From Methanobacteriota archaeon (GTDB lineage: Archaea; Thermoplasmatota; Poseidoniia; Poseidoniales; Poseidoniaceae), in assembly GCA_002725275.1 (NCBI GenBank), contig PBOE01000027.1:1-16676 (forward strand): a DNA stretch of 16,676 bases, written 5' to 3'. Under the pieces are notes generated by a model. That model was not told the DNA's origin, searched no databases, and saw only the letters and a list, made by a program, of their open reading frames with translations. Every line of letters starts with the position of its first letter. Within the stretch, counting starts at the first letter, position 1. Made by a program: the position numbers and the translations under genes. Of the stretch, positions 5,954 through 12,924 are shown one piece after another.

Positions 5954-8299
5954 TCAAAACAGGGTTTGCTGAACGGACGCGGCTTTGGGTTGAAGATGGT
6001 GACTGCACTGCCATGCGATGTTGGCAGCAGCCCATGCTCCCGATCGTAAAGCAGCGCCACCGGTGCCCGCAGGTTCGGCCCATGCATCACCTGCTTCAAC
6101 CAAACGCGGGAGGTTTGCGGAGGCACCCAGTGCGACGGACCGACCGTAGCGCCATCGATGGGCTTGACCACTTGCGGAAGTCAGCCATGACACTTGCACA
6201 CCATCCAGGTCCGAGACCGTTTCAAGGAAGGTTTGCAGGACGTCAGCACGCTCCATTTCGAGGTGTTCTTTGCTCCAATCGTGCGGGAGGTGGACGACCA
6301 AGCCTCGGCCGTTTTCGGCGGACTGAGTGAGCATCCCCCTTCCGTTCAATGCTTCTGCAAGTTCGTTCGGGGCGGCCTCGGTGTGGGCCAGCACCACGGT
6401 CCACGTGGGTTCGTACGGATGATGCGCCCACGCCTCGGGTGCGTCAGCCATCATGCGGTGGAGTTGGGGGAGCGGGGCGGTCACGACCACACCGGAGGCC
6501 TGCCAGACGTGCCCTTCATCGTCGTAAACGCTCCAAACATCACCGTCCTGCTCCAATCGAGTAACCGTTGTGCTGGTCAGCACGTCAAGACCCTCCAACC
6601 ACGCAGCGACCGTTTCGGGTCCGTCAAGAAGTCGGTGGCCGTCGTTGTCGATGTGGATGCGCTGTTCCGCCTCCTCCAGTTCCGACCAAGCCGTCATCCA
6701 CGTCGGCCAGTTGTCCAAACGAGCCGAGCCGTGGGTGATGACGACCTCGTCAAGCCGTCGGCGGGAGCATCGTCCGCCCACGCGACGACCCTTGTCGAGC
6801 ACGACGACGTCAAAGCCGTGATCGGCCAGAAGACGGGCAGCGGTGGCGCCGGCCAGACCGGCTCCAATCACGACGATGGGGTGTTCGGTGGAGGAGGCCG
6901 GCTGATCGGTAAAGGCACGGTAGCGGTCCATGTCGATGCGGCTCATGTGGGTTCGAGCGTCCCGTTGTCGTACGAGACCGAGGATCGGCGCCGGCGGGTG
7001 GAAGGGCCGATCGAACAGACCGTGACACCACTGGACACCGACCACCGACGAGGGGTCGCGCCCGTCCAGCGCATACATGTCGTTGAGGACTTGCCCGTAG
7101 GCCATTGACTGTTCCACGTCATCGGTCCAGAGCGTGAGCGCTTTGCCCCACGTCATGCGGACGTTGTTGTGCAGTTCGCCGTGGCGGAGCAAAGAGCGCT
7201 GGCAAGCCGACCACAGCGGGTCGTGAACGTCTGCCCGTTGAAGTTGGCGCAGAGCGTACCGGGTCGTTCGCGGGTCGTCGGCCGTTGAACGCCACGACAT
7301 GCGGGCCCACTCGGGAAGGTTGTGGACGCCGTAGGGTTCGTCGGCTGCGTAGACGTGGTGCCATGCGTGTTCCCTGAACACCAGCAGCTCGTCGAGGTAT
7401 TTGTCCGCAGACTTGGTACCGACTTCGGCGGCTTCTCGGGCGATTTTCATCGGTGAGATCATGCCGTAGTGAATGTAGGCCGACATCCGGGAAACACCGT
7501 TGAGGTCGGCGGCGTTGTTTCGTCGTCGGGCGTAGCCGTTGAGCCCGTTGTCCTTGAACGCCTGCCAGCGAGCGATGGCGGCTTGCTCACCTCCTTTGAA
7601 TCGCCAAACGGGGTGAACGGTCGGGTCGATGTCGCACGCCTCAAGCAGGGCCCACCGCTGGCTGAGGTCGGCCAGTTGGTGTTCGACCATCAAGGGTTCA
7701 AACGGCAGTTCTCCGCCGTAGGCCTCCACCTCAAGTTCGAGGTCAGGCCAGCGGCGTTGGAGCCGTTGTTTGCGCAATTTCTTGGTACCGTCTCGGAATT
7801 TGAACGGGCGGTCAACGGAGCGTCCGTACAGCGGCATGGGGATCACGCAGTGTCCGTCCACTTCGACGACGGCCCCTTCGGTGCACTCGGCGACGGCGCG
7901 AACCCAATCGGTCCAAGGCGGGAGTGGAAAGAGGTCGGTGATGACCATGCTGGCCATGCCGGCCAACCCTTTCATGGCGGACGGACGATGACCGTCTCTG
8001 GCCAGGTGAAACACGTAGCGAAGGCCCTGTTTGGTGAAGCCTCGGTGGAGGTCAACAGCGGCGTCCATCACGACGTTGTGGTGGCGGAGCGAGGCGTGAG
8101 GGTAGCGCTCGTCGAGGCCGTGGTAAATCAGGAGCGGTCGGCCGTGGTGGTGCGCCATCCAGCGCCCAACATCAACCACGGGGTTTTCATGAACGCGAAA
8201 CAACGATTTCAACCAGACCACAATGGGTCCGGCGCCCACCGGCTCACGGGCCTCTGACAACCATCGGCAGCGCTCTGCGAGGTGCTCCGGCAGGTCCAT
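5954..8299 (-). CDS. Class II CPD photolyase fused to a renalase-like FAD/NAD(P) oxidoreductase
   Basis: The 781-residue product has two parts. Residues about 20-445 form a class II DNA photolyase, which uses blue light and reduced FAD to split cyclobutane pyrimidine dimers. Class II marks are VVEVDGHCVIP (144-154), the FAD-region stretch NGVSRMSAYIHYGMISP (267-283), MTWGKALTLWT with W384 and W391 in positions of the class II electron-transfer tryptophans, and LNDMYALDGRDPSSVVGVQW (405-424). After a linker, residues about 473-781 form a flavoprotein domain starting with a dinucleotide-binding fold (VVIGAGLAGATAARLL, GxGxxG at 479-484), then VLDKGRRVGGRCS, and ending with LVEAGDAWAEPAGTGGAALRSG, as in renalase/amine-oxidoreductase-like proteins. 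There is no stop or frameshift between the parts. TATA at 8325-8328 supports the ATG at 8299 (leaderless). The second domain's substrate is unknown. Confidence 0.93.
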   Translation of the reverse strand: MDLPEHLAERCRWLSEAREPVGAGPIVVWLKSLFRVHENPVVDVGRWMAHHHGRPLLIYHGLDERYPHASLRHHNVVMDAAVDLHRGFTKQGLRYVFHLARDGHRPSAMKGLAGMASMVITDLFPLPPWTDWVRAVAECTEGAVVEVDGHCVIPMPLYGRSVDRPFKFRDGTKKLRKQRLQRRWPDLELEVEAYGGELPFEPLMVEHQLADLSQRWALLEACDIDPTVHPVWRFKGGEQAAIARWQAFKDNGLNGYARRRNNAADLNGVSRMSAYIHYGMISPMKIAREAAEVGTKSADKYLDELLVFREHAWHHVYAADEPYGVHNLPEWARMSWRSTADDPRTTRYALRQLQRADVHDPLWSACQRSLLRHGELHNNVRMTWGKALTLWTDDVEQSMAYGQVLNDMYALDGRDPSSVVGVQWCHGLFDRPFHPPAPILGLVRQRDARTHMSRIDMDRYRAFTDQPASSTEHPIVVIGAGLAGATAARLLADHGFDVVVLDKGRRVGGRCSRRRLDEVVITHGSARLDNWPTWMTAWSELEEAEQRIHIDNDGHRLLDGPETVAAWLEGLDVLTSTTVTRLEQDGDVWSVYDDEGHVWQASGVVVTAPLPQLHRMMADAPEAWAHHPYEPTWTVVLAHTEAAPNELAEALNGRGMLTQSAENGRGLVVHLPHDWSKEHLEMERADVLQTFLETVSDLDGVQVSWLTSASGQAHRWRYGRSVALGASANLPRLVEAGDAWAEPAGTGGAALRSGAWAAANIAWQCSHHLQPKAASVQQTLF

Positions 8300-8323
8300 G
8301 CGCCGATGTCGTTTCCTGCGCTC

Positions 8324-8330
8324 ATATACC
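8324..8330 (-). promoter_or_regulatory. TATA box of the photolyase-oxidoreductase gene
   Basis: The coding strand reads GGTATAT; the TATA core at 8325-8328 is centred about 27 bases before ATG 8299. It fits a leaderless transcript and indicates a promoter separate from that of the upstream gene, whose stop lies 74 bases before the ATG. Confidence 0.55.
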
Positions 8331-8373
8331 CCTGTTCAACACCGGCTCATCAGCGGTCCGGCGATGTTGATGA

Positions 8374-8652
8374 TCACGCTTCAGCAGCGGCCTCAGCAGC
8401 GGCTTTGGCCTCACGCTTCTTGCGGTTTTGCCACTTCTTGTACCACGGGTAGATGGGCCATTTCGCCAAACCGGTCCACATCACGAAGAAGATGAAGACG
8501 GTTGAAATGAACTTGTCCGTTTCTGGCGACCACAGCGTGGTCACACCAAACATTCCTTGGTGGTAGTAAGCAATGCGAGCGTGGTAAGCAACGAGCACGA
8601 GGCCAAGGGTCAGGTGAATGTACCTCCAAATGGTGTTCCAGTTTCGAGCCAT
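8374..8652 (-). CDS. Small two-helix membrane protein, function unknown
   Basis: Starting at ATG 8652 the product has 92 residues, with hydrophobic helices at about 9-29 (IHLTLGLVLVAYHARIAYYH) and 47-65 (FISTVFIFFVMWTGLAKWP), aromatic-rich flanks (WPIYPWYKKW) and a charged tail of Lys/Arg followed by Ala/Glu repeats. His13, His24 and His32 lie in or near the first helix, so haem or quinone contact is conceivable, but this is speculation. The frame extends 27 codons upstream to 8733; I prefer 8652 because a TATA-like AAATAA (8675-8680) is centred about 26 bases upstream and the extension is unlike a signal peptide. I recognise no family. Confidence 0.68.
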   Translation of the reverse strand: MARNWNTIWRYIHLTLGLVLVAYHARIAYYHQGMFGVTTLWSPETDKFISTVFIFFVMWTGLAKWPIYPWYKKWQNRKKREAKAAAEAAAEA

Positions 8653-8660
8653 GGAAGCAC

Positions 8661-8674
8661 CTGCGTCACCGCAG
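8661..8674. promoter_or_regulatory. Inverted repeat between TATA-like element and start, possible operator
   Basis: CTGCG-TCAC-CGCAG is a perfect 5-base inverted repeat lying just between the TATA-like element (8675-8680) and the predicted leaderless start at 8652. A second inverted repeat, GAACG-TG-CGTTC, lies at 8692-8703 on the other side of the TATA-like element. Repressor sites in Archaea often occupy such positions. On the plus strand the first repeat is followed by nine T residues and resembles a terminator, but no plus-strand gene reads into it. Confidence 0.3.
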
Positions 8675-8680
8675 TTATTT
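8675..8680 (-). promoter_or_regulatory. TATA-like element of the small membrane protein gene
   Basis: AAATAA on the coding strand, within a 9-A run, is centred about 26 bases before ATG 8652. It is weaker than the other TATA boxes in the window, but the spacing agrees with them. Confidence 0.4.
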
Positions 8681-8757
8681 TTTTTTCTCACGAACGTGCG
8701 TTCAAGAGAAGATTTGTACATTCCTTGCTTCACAGCAGTCCGTACGGATACGAGTGT

Positions 8758-11700
8758 TCAGACCATTTGCCAGTCGGTACCGTTCCACCATCGATACGAG
8801 CCGTCGCTCATGATGCGCCAGGTGTGACCGGTTTCGTCGGTCCACTGGTTCACGATGGTCGGCTCGGCTGCGGGTGCGGTCGGTTGGGCCACGGGCTGGT
8901 CGGCAGCGGCCTGGGAAGCGGGCAGCGCAACGGCCTGAGCCGGTTGGGCCACGACCGTCTCGACGGGTTGCTGAACGGTGGCCACCGGCTGAACGGCGGC
9001 CGGCTGCTCGGGCTCGGGTTCGAAGAAAGCGTTCAGCACGCTGTCGTCGATCACCTGAGCGGCCACGGGCTGGCTGAGGACCGGTTCGGCGGCGGCCTGG
9101 TAGGCTTGTTGCTGGTAGGCTTGTTGCTGATACGCCGGTTGTGCGGTCGTCTGGTCGGCCGGTGCAGTGGCTTGTCCCTCGGAGGTCGAGGTGGCGAACT
9201 GGCTCGAGGCCACGTCCGTCTTGCCGAGGGCCTGGATTGACTCCAACCCATCAGGCGTTCGGCGCAGCAGCCGCACGACGATCAGACTGACCACCGCAGC
9301 GATGAGGATGGCGATGCCGCCGTAGAGGATCCAATCGGTCCCCTCTCCATCGGCAGCACCGGCCGTTCCTGCCGCTTCATCGCCGGTGGACGTGGGCGTC
9401 AGCACCGCATCGATGACGTGAATCACGCCGTTGGCGGTTTGCACGTCCATCGACGTGATGTTGGCACCTTCGATCGTGCTGGGAGAAAACACGGCATCGT
9501 CGCCGTTGACCATGCGGAGCTTCTTGCCCTCGGTGATGTCGCTGGAGGTCAGCGTACCGGCGTAGACGTGGAACAGCAGGATGTCGGTGAGGGCTTCCTT
9601 TCCTTCTTCGGTGTCGAGGGTTGTCAGATTAATCCCGGCGGCCGCAAAGGCTTCGTCGGTTGGGGCGAACACCGTAAACGGTCCTTCGCCCTGCAGGGTT
9701 TCCACCAATTCAGCCTGAATCAAGGCGGCAACGAGCGAGGTGTGCACGCCCGTGCATCCCGCCGTGGCGGCGATGTCGTTGTAGGCATCGGTCGGCGTCA
9801 GCACGGTGTCGATGACGTGGATGATCCCGTTGCTGGTCATCACGTCGGCGGTGGTGACCGTGGCACCGTTCACCATGACCGTGTCGCTTACCGAGAAGGT
9901 AAGGCTGTGGTCGCTGACCGTCGTTGCCGTCATGCAGTTGGACACGTTGGCGGCTGGAACCGCTCCGGTGATCACGTGGGACAACAGAATGTCCGTGAGT
10001 TGTGCCTTGCCGTCAACGGTGTCGAGGGCGGTGAGGTCAATGCCAGCGTCGATGAAGGCTTGGTCGGTGGGGGCGAAGAGGGTGAAGGGCCCGTTGCCCT
10101 GCAGCGTTTCAAGCAGGTCGGCTTGGACGACGGCGCTGACGAGGGTGTCGTGAGCACCCGTGCACTGCGCAGTTCGTGGAATGTCGTTGGGGGTCTCGGT
10201 AGGCATGAGCACCTTGTCGATGACATGAATGATGCCGTTGCTGGTCATGACGTCGGCGGCCGTGACCGTAGCGCCGTTCACCGTGACCGTGGCTCCCACC
10301 TCAAACGAGAGGGCGTGGCCGTTGACGGTTTGCGCGCTCATGCAGTCCGTGACCTCGGCTGCAGGAACCGAGGCAGCAACCACGTGAGCGAGGAGGATGT
10401 CGCTCAACGTGGCCACGCCGTCGGGGGTGTCAAGGGACGCCAGGTCGATGCCGGCGTCGATGAAGGCTTGGTCGGTGGGAGCAAAGACCGTGAACGGGCC
10501 TTCACCCTGCAACGTGGTGAGCAGGTTGGCTTGAATCACAGCGGCGACCAGCGAGTCGTGATCGCCCGTGCATCCCGCCGTGGACGGGATGTCACGTGGC
10601 GTGTCGGAGGGCACCAACACCCTGTCAATCACGTGAATGAGTCCGTTGCTGGTGGGCACGTCCATTGCGGTCACGGTCGCCCCGTTCACCATCACGCTGG
10701 TCCCCACGTTGAAGGCCAGCGGGTGGCCGCTGACGGCCGTCGCGCTCATGCAGTCCGTGACATCGGCGGCCGGTACAGCACCGGCCAGCACGTGATACTG
10801 AAGGAGGATAGCCAGCGCTTCCTTCCCCTCTGGCGTGTCAAAGTCAACCAGGTCAATGCCTGCATCAGCGAAGGCTTGGTCGGTTGGAGCGAACACCGTG
10901 AACGGCCCGTCGCCCTGAAGTGTTTCGAGCAGGCCGGCTTGGACCACCGCACTCACCAGCGAATGGTGTTGGCCGGTGCATGCCGCCGTTCGTGGCACAT
11001 CGTTGGGGAGGTCGGTTGGTGTCAGGACTTTGTCGATGACGTGGATCACGCCGTTGCTGGTGTTGACATCGGCGGAGGTCACGGTGGCGTCGTTGACCAT
11101 CACGCTGTTCCCAACGGCGAACGACAGCGGTTGTCCGTTGAGGGCGTCGGTGGTCATGCAGTCCGAAAGCGCCGTGGATGGAACGTTTCCAGCGACGACA
11201 TGGTACTGAAGAATGTCGACCAAGGTAGCCATGCCATCGGGGGTGTTCAGGGCTTCCAGGTCAATCCCGGCGTCCGTGAAGGCTTGGTCGGTCGGTGCGA
11301 ACACCGTGAACGGACCGGGTCCCTGCAAGGTTTCCAGCAGGCCGGCTTGAATTACGGCGGCAACCAGCGAGTCGTGGGCCCCGGTGCACTGGGCGGTCCG
11401 TGGGATGTCGTTGGGGGTGGCCGTGGGTTGAAGCACCTTGTCGATGACGTGGATGATGCCGTTGCTCGTCGCCACATCAGCCACGCTGACGTTGGCGTCG
11501 TTGACCATCACGCCGCCAGCCACCGTGAAGGACAGTGGCTGGCCGTTGATCGCCGTGGCACTCATGCATTCTGACACGTTGGCAGCTGGGACGGCCCCCG
11601 CCACCACGTGGTACTGAAGGATGTCCGACAGGGTTGCTTTTCCTTCAGGCGTGTCGAGGGATGCCAAGTCGATGCCGGCGTCGGTAAAGGCTTGGTCGGT

Positions 11701-12714
11701 TGGAGCAAAGACCGTGAACGGACCGGGGCCCTGCAAGGTCTCCAGCAGGCCGGCTTGGACCACGGCGCTGACCAGCGAATCGTGGACGCCGGTGCACTGG
11801 GCGGTTCGTGGGATGTCGTTGGGCGTGTCGGTGGGCATGAGTACCTTGTCGATGACGTGGATGAGGCCGTTTGACGTGATGACGTCGGCCATGGTGACAT
11901 TGGCGTCGTTGACCATCACGCCCGCACCCACCGTGAACGAGAGCGGGTGGTCGTTGGCGGCCGTTGCGCTCATGCATTCGGTGACGTTTGCTGCGGGCAC
12001 TTCCGCACCGACGACGTGGTAGAGCAGGATGTCTGAGAGGGTCTGCTTCCCTTCCGGCGTGTCAAGCAAGCCGAGGTCGATGCCAGCATCGGTGAAGGCT
12101 TGGTCGGTGGGTGCAAACACGGTGAAGGGGCCGGGGCCCTGGAGGGTGGACAACAGGTCCGCCTGAATCACGGCGGCGACCAGTGAGCCGTGGATACCGG
12201 TCGATTGCGCCGTAGCGGGAATGTCGACGGGCGGCATGAGGACCGTGTCGATAACGTGGATGATGCCGTTGGAGGCTTGCACGTCAGCAAGGGTGACGGC
12301 GGCCGCACCAACGGACACGCCGCCGCCGCCGTCGATGGCGAACTTGAGCTTGTCACCGTTGGCCGTGGTCGTCATCATGCCGTCCTTGATGTCGCCAGCG
12401 GCCACTTCTCCGGCCACGACGTGATGGAGCAGGATCTTGGACAAGGTTTCGTTTTCCTCGGGCGTGTCGAAGTCGTTGAGGTCAATACCAGCGTCGCTGA
12501 AGGCTTGGTCGGTGGGTGCGAACACGGTGTAGGGTCCGGGTCCCTGGAGCACGGCCACCAGGTTGGCGTGCGTCAACGCTGCCACGAGCGAATCGTGCAT
12601 GCCCGTCGCTGCGGCGTTGGTGGGGATGTCCTGAGAGGCGTCTGCCGTGGCGCTGAGCGGAAGGGTGGAAGCGGTCAGGAGGGTAACGATCAGAAAGGCC
12701 AGCGTCTTGTTCAT
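8758..12714 (-). CDS. Surface protein with eight fasciclin (FAS1) domains, membrane anchor and Trp-motif tail
   Basis: From ATG 12714 the product has 1318 residues. Residues 1-24 are a signal peptide (MNKTLAFLIVTLLTASTLPL). Eight FAS1 domains follow, at about 29-163 and then in exact 136-residue units starting at 164, 300, 436, 572, 708, 844 and 980. Each has the H1 block (FTVFAPTDQAF) and the H2 block (SNGIIHVIDKVL). FAS1 proteins mediate cell-cell or cell-matrix adhesion. Domains 2-8 carry 12 cysteines in a regular pattern. A membrane helix lies at about 1129-1150, followed by RR, so the domains are outside and the tail inside. The tail (about 1153-1285) is Gln/Ala/Pro-rich and ends with WRIMSDGSYRWWNGTDWQMV. 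The frame extends 22 codons upstream, but the signal peptide and a TATA box centred 26 bases upstream both fix 12714. Confidence 0.93.
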   Translation of the reverse strand: MNKTLAFLIVTLLTASTLPLSATADASQDIPTNAAATGMHDSLVAALTHANLVAVLQGPGPYTVFAPTDQAFSDAGIDLNDFDTPEENETLSKILLHHVVAGEVAAGDIKDGMMTTTANGDKLKFAIDGGGGVSVGAAAVTLADVQASNGIIHVIDTVLMPPVDIPATAQSTGIHGSLVAAVIQADLLSTLQGPGPFTVFAPTDQAFTDAGIDLGLLDTPEGKQTLSDILLYHVVGAEVPAANVTECMSATAANDHPLSFTVGAGVMVNDANVTMADVITSNGLIHVIDKVLMPTDTPNDIPRTAQCTGVHDSLVSAVVQAGLLETLQGPGPFTVFAPTDQAFTDAGIDLASLDTPEGKATLSDILQYHVVAGAVPAANVSECMSATAINGQPLSFTVAGGVMVNDANVSVADVATSNGIIHVIDKVLQPTATPNDIPRTAQCTGAHDSLVAAVIQAGLLETLQGPGPFTVFAPTDQAFTDAGIDLEALNTPDGMATLVDILQYHVVAGNVPSTALSDCMTTDALNGQPLSFAVGNSVMVNDATVTSADVNTSNGVIHVIDKVLTPTDLPNDVPRTAACTGQHHSLVSAVVQAGLLETLQGDGPFTVFAPTDQAFADAGIDLVDFDTPEGKEALAILLQYHVLAGAVPAADVTDCMSATAVSGHPLAFNVGTSVMVNGATVTAMDVPTSNGLIHVIDRVLVPSDTPRDIPSTAGCTGDHDSLVAAVIQANLLTTLQGEGPFTVFAPTDQAFIDAGIDLASLDTPDGVATLSDILLAHVVAASVPAAEVTDCMSAQTVNGHALSFEVGATVTVNGATVTAADVMTSNGIIHVIDKVLMPTETPNDIPRTAQCTGAHDTLVSAVVQADLLETLQGNGPFTLFAPTDQAFIDAGIDLTALDTVDGKAQLTDILLSHVITGAVPAANVSNCMTATTVSDHSLTFSVSDTVMVNGATVTTADVMTSNGIIHVIDTVLTPTDAYNDIAATAGCTGVHTSLVAALIQAELVETLQGEGPFTVFAPTDEAFAAAGINLTTLDTEEGKEALTDILLFHVYAGTLTSSDITEGKKLRMVNGDDAVFSPSTIEGANITSMDVQTANGVIHVIDAVLTPTSTGDEAAGTAGAADGEGTDWILYGGIAILIAAVVSLIVVRLLRRTPDGLESIQALGKTDVASSQFATSTSEGQATAPADQTTAQPAYQQQAYQQQAYQAAAEPVLSQPVAAQVIDDSVLNAFFEPEPEQPAAVQPVATVQQPVETVVAQPAQAVALPASQAAADQPVAQPTAPAAEPTIVNQWTDETGHTWRIMSDGSYRWWNGTDWQMV
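9370..12225 (-). repeat. Seven 408-base tandem units encoding fasciclin domains 2-8
   Basis: The plus-strand anchor AAGGCT (from the FAPTDQAF or FAPTDEAF block) occurs at 9647, 10055, 10463, 10871, 11279, 11687 and 12095, exactly 408 bases apart each time. The copy for domain 1 at 12500 is 405 bases away. Units share long near-identical DNA stretches, and no insertion or deletion has built up. This points to growth by tandem duplication and possible ongoing recombination. Confidence 0.9.
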
Positions 12715-12735
12715 ATCTTCGCTGATTGACGTTTT

Positions 12736-12745
12736 AGATATAATA
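12736..12745 (-). promoter_or_regulatory. TATA box of the fasciclin gene
   Basis: The coding strand reads TATTATATCT; TTATAT is centred about 26 bases before ATG 12714, so transcription should begin at or next to the start codon. There is no Shine-Dalgarno site before this ATG. Confidence 0.7.
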
Positions 12746-12895
12746 GGCTGTTTTTCCTTAACAGAATTTGACTTTCTCAATCATGGCCTTATGACCCGAA
12801 GCAGGAAAAAGAATCCCGATTAAAGGAGATAAAAACGGATTAAGTGATAGAATCCGGAAATCTCGGAAAATTTTTGTTAAGATAATGACCGAGAA
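12746..12895. promoter_or_regulatory. A+T-rich divergent control region between the fasciclin and TPR genes
   Basis: This stretch separates two opposing TATA boxes and contains no convincing gene. It holds two direct repeats: GATTAA at 12818-12823 and 12838-12843 (20 bases apart, about two helical turns), and CGGAAA at 12855-12860 and 12864-12869. An AAAATTTTT stretch follows. Regulator binding is possible, but the motifs are short. Confidence 0.35.
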
Positions 12896-12896
12896 C

Positions 12897-12902
12897 TTAT
12901 AT
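12897..12902 (+). promoter_or_regulatory. TATA box of the TPR-like gene
   Basis: TTATAT is centred about 26 bases before ATG 12925. This makes the ATG at 12901, which overlaps the TATA box itself, an unlikely start and supports a leaderless start at 12925. Confidence 0.55.
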
Positions 12903-12924
12903 GGAAGTGGGGCAACGGGAAACC

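Noticed and set aside
5898..6171. Upstream extension of the 5277-5897 gene and another minus-strand frame overlapping the photolyase 3' end
   Set aside because: Both would overlap the end of the photolyase-oxidoreductase gene in another frame; the TATA box at 5921 sets a start at 5897.
8661..8687. Hairpin plus T-run as an intrinsic terminator on the plus strand
   Set aside because: There is no plus-strand gene within several kilobases upstream, so a role in terminating an mRNA is not supported; an operator role is kept as a weak alternative.
8739..8748. Perfect 10-base palindrome TCCGTACGGA just after the fasciclin stop codon
   Set aside because: It is short, has no T-run on the transcribed strand, and is within chance expectation for a window of this size.
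9418..11574. Plus-strand open frame of 718 codons antisense to the fasciclin gene
   Set aside because: Its apparent internal repeats simply mirror the 408-base units of the real gene on the other strand; there is no start signal or recognisable domain.
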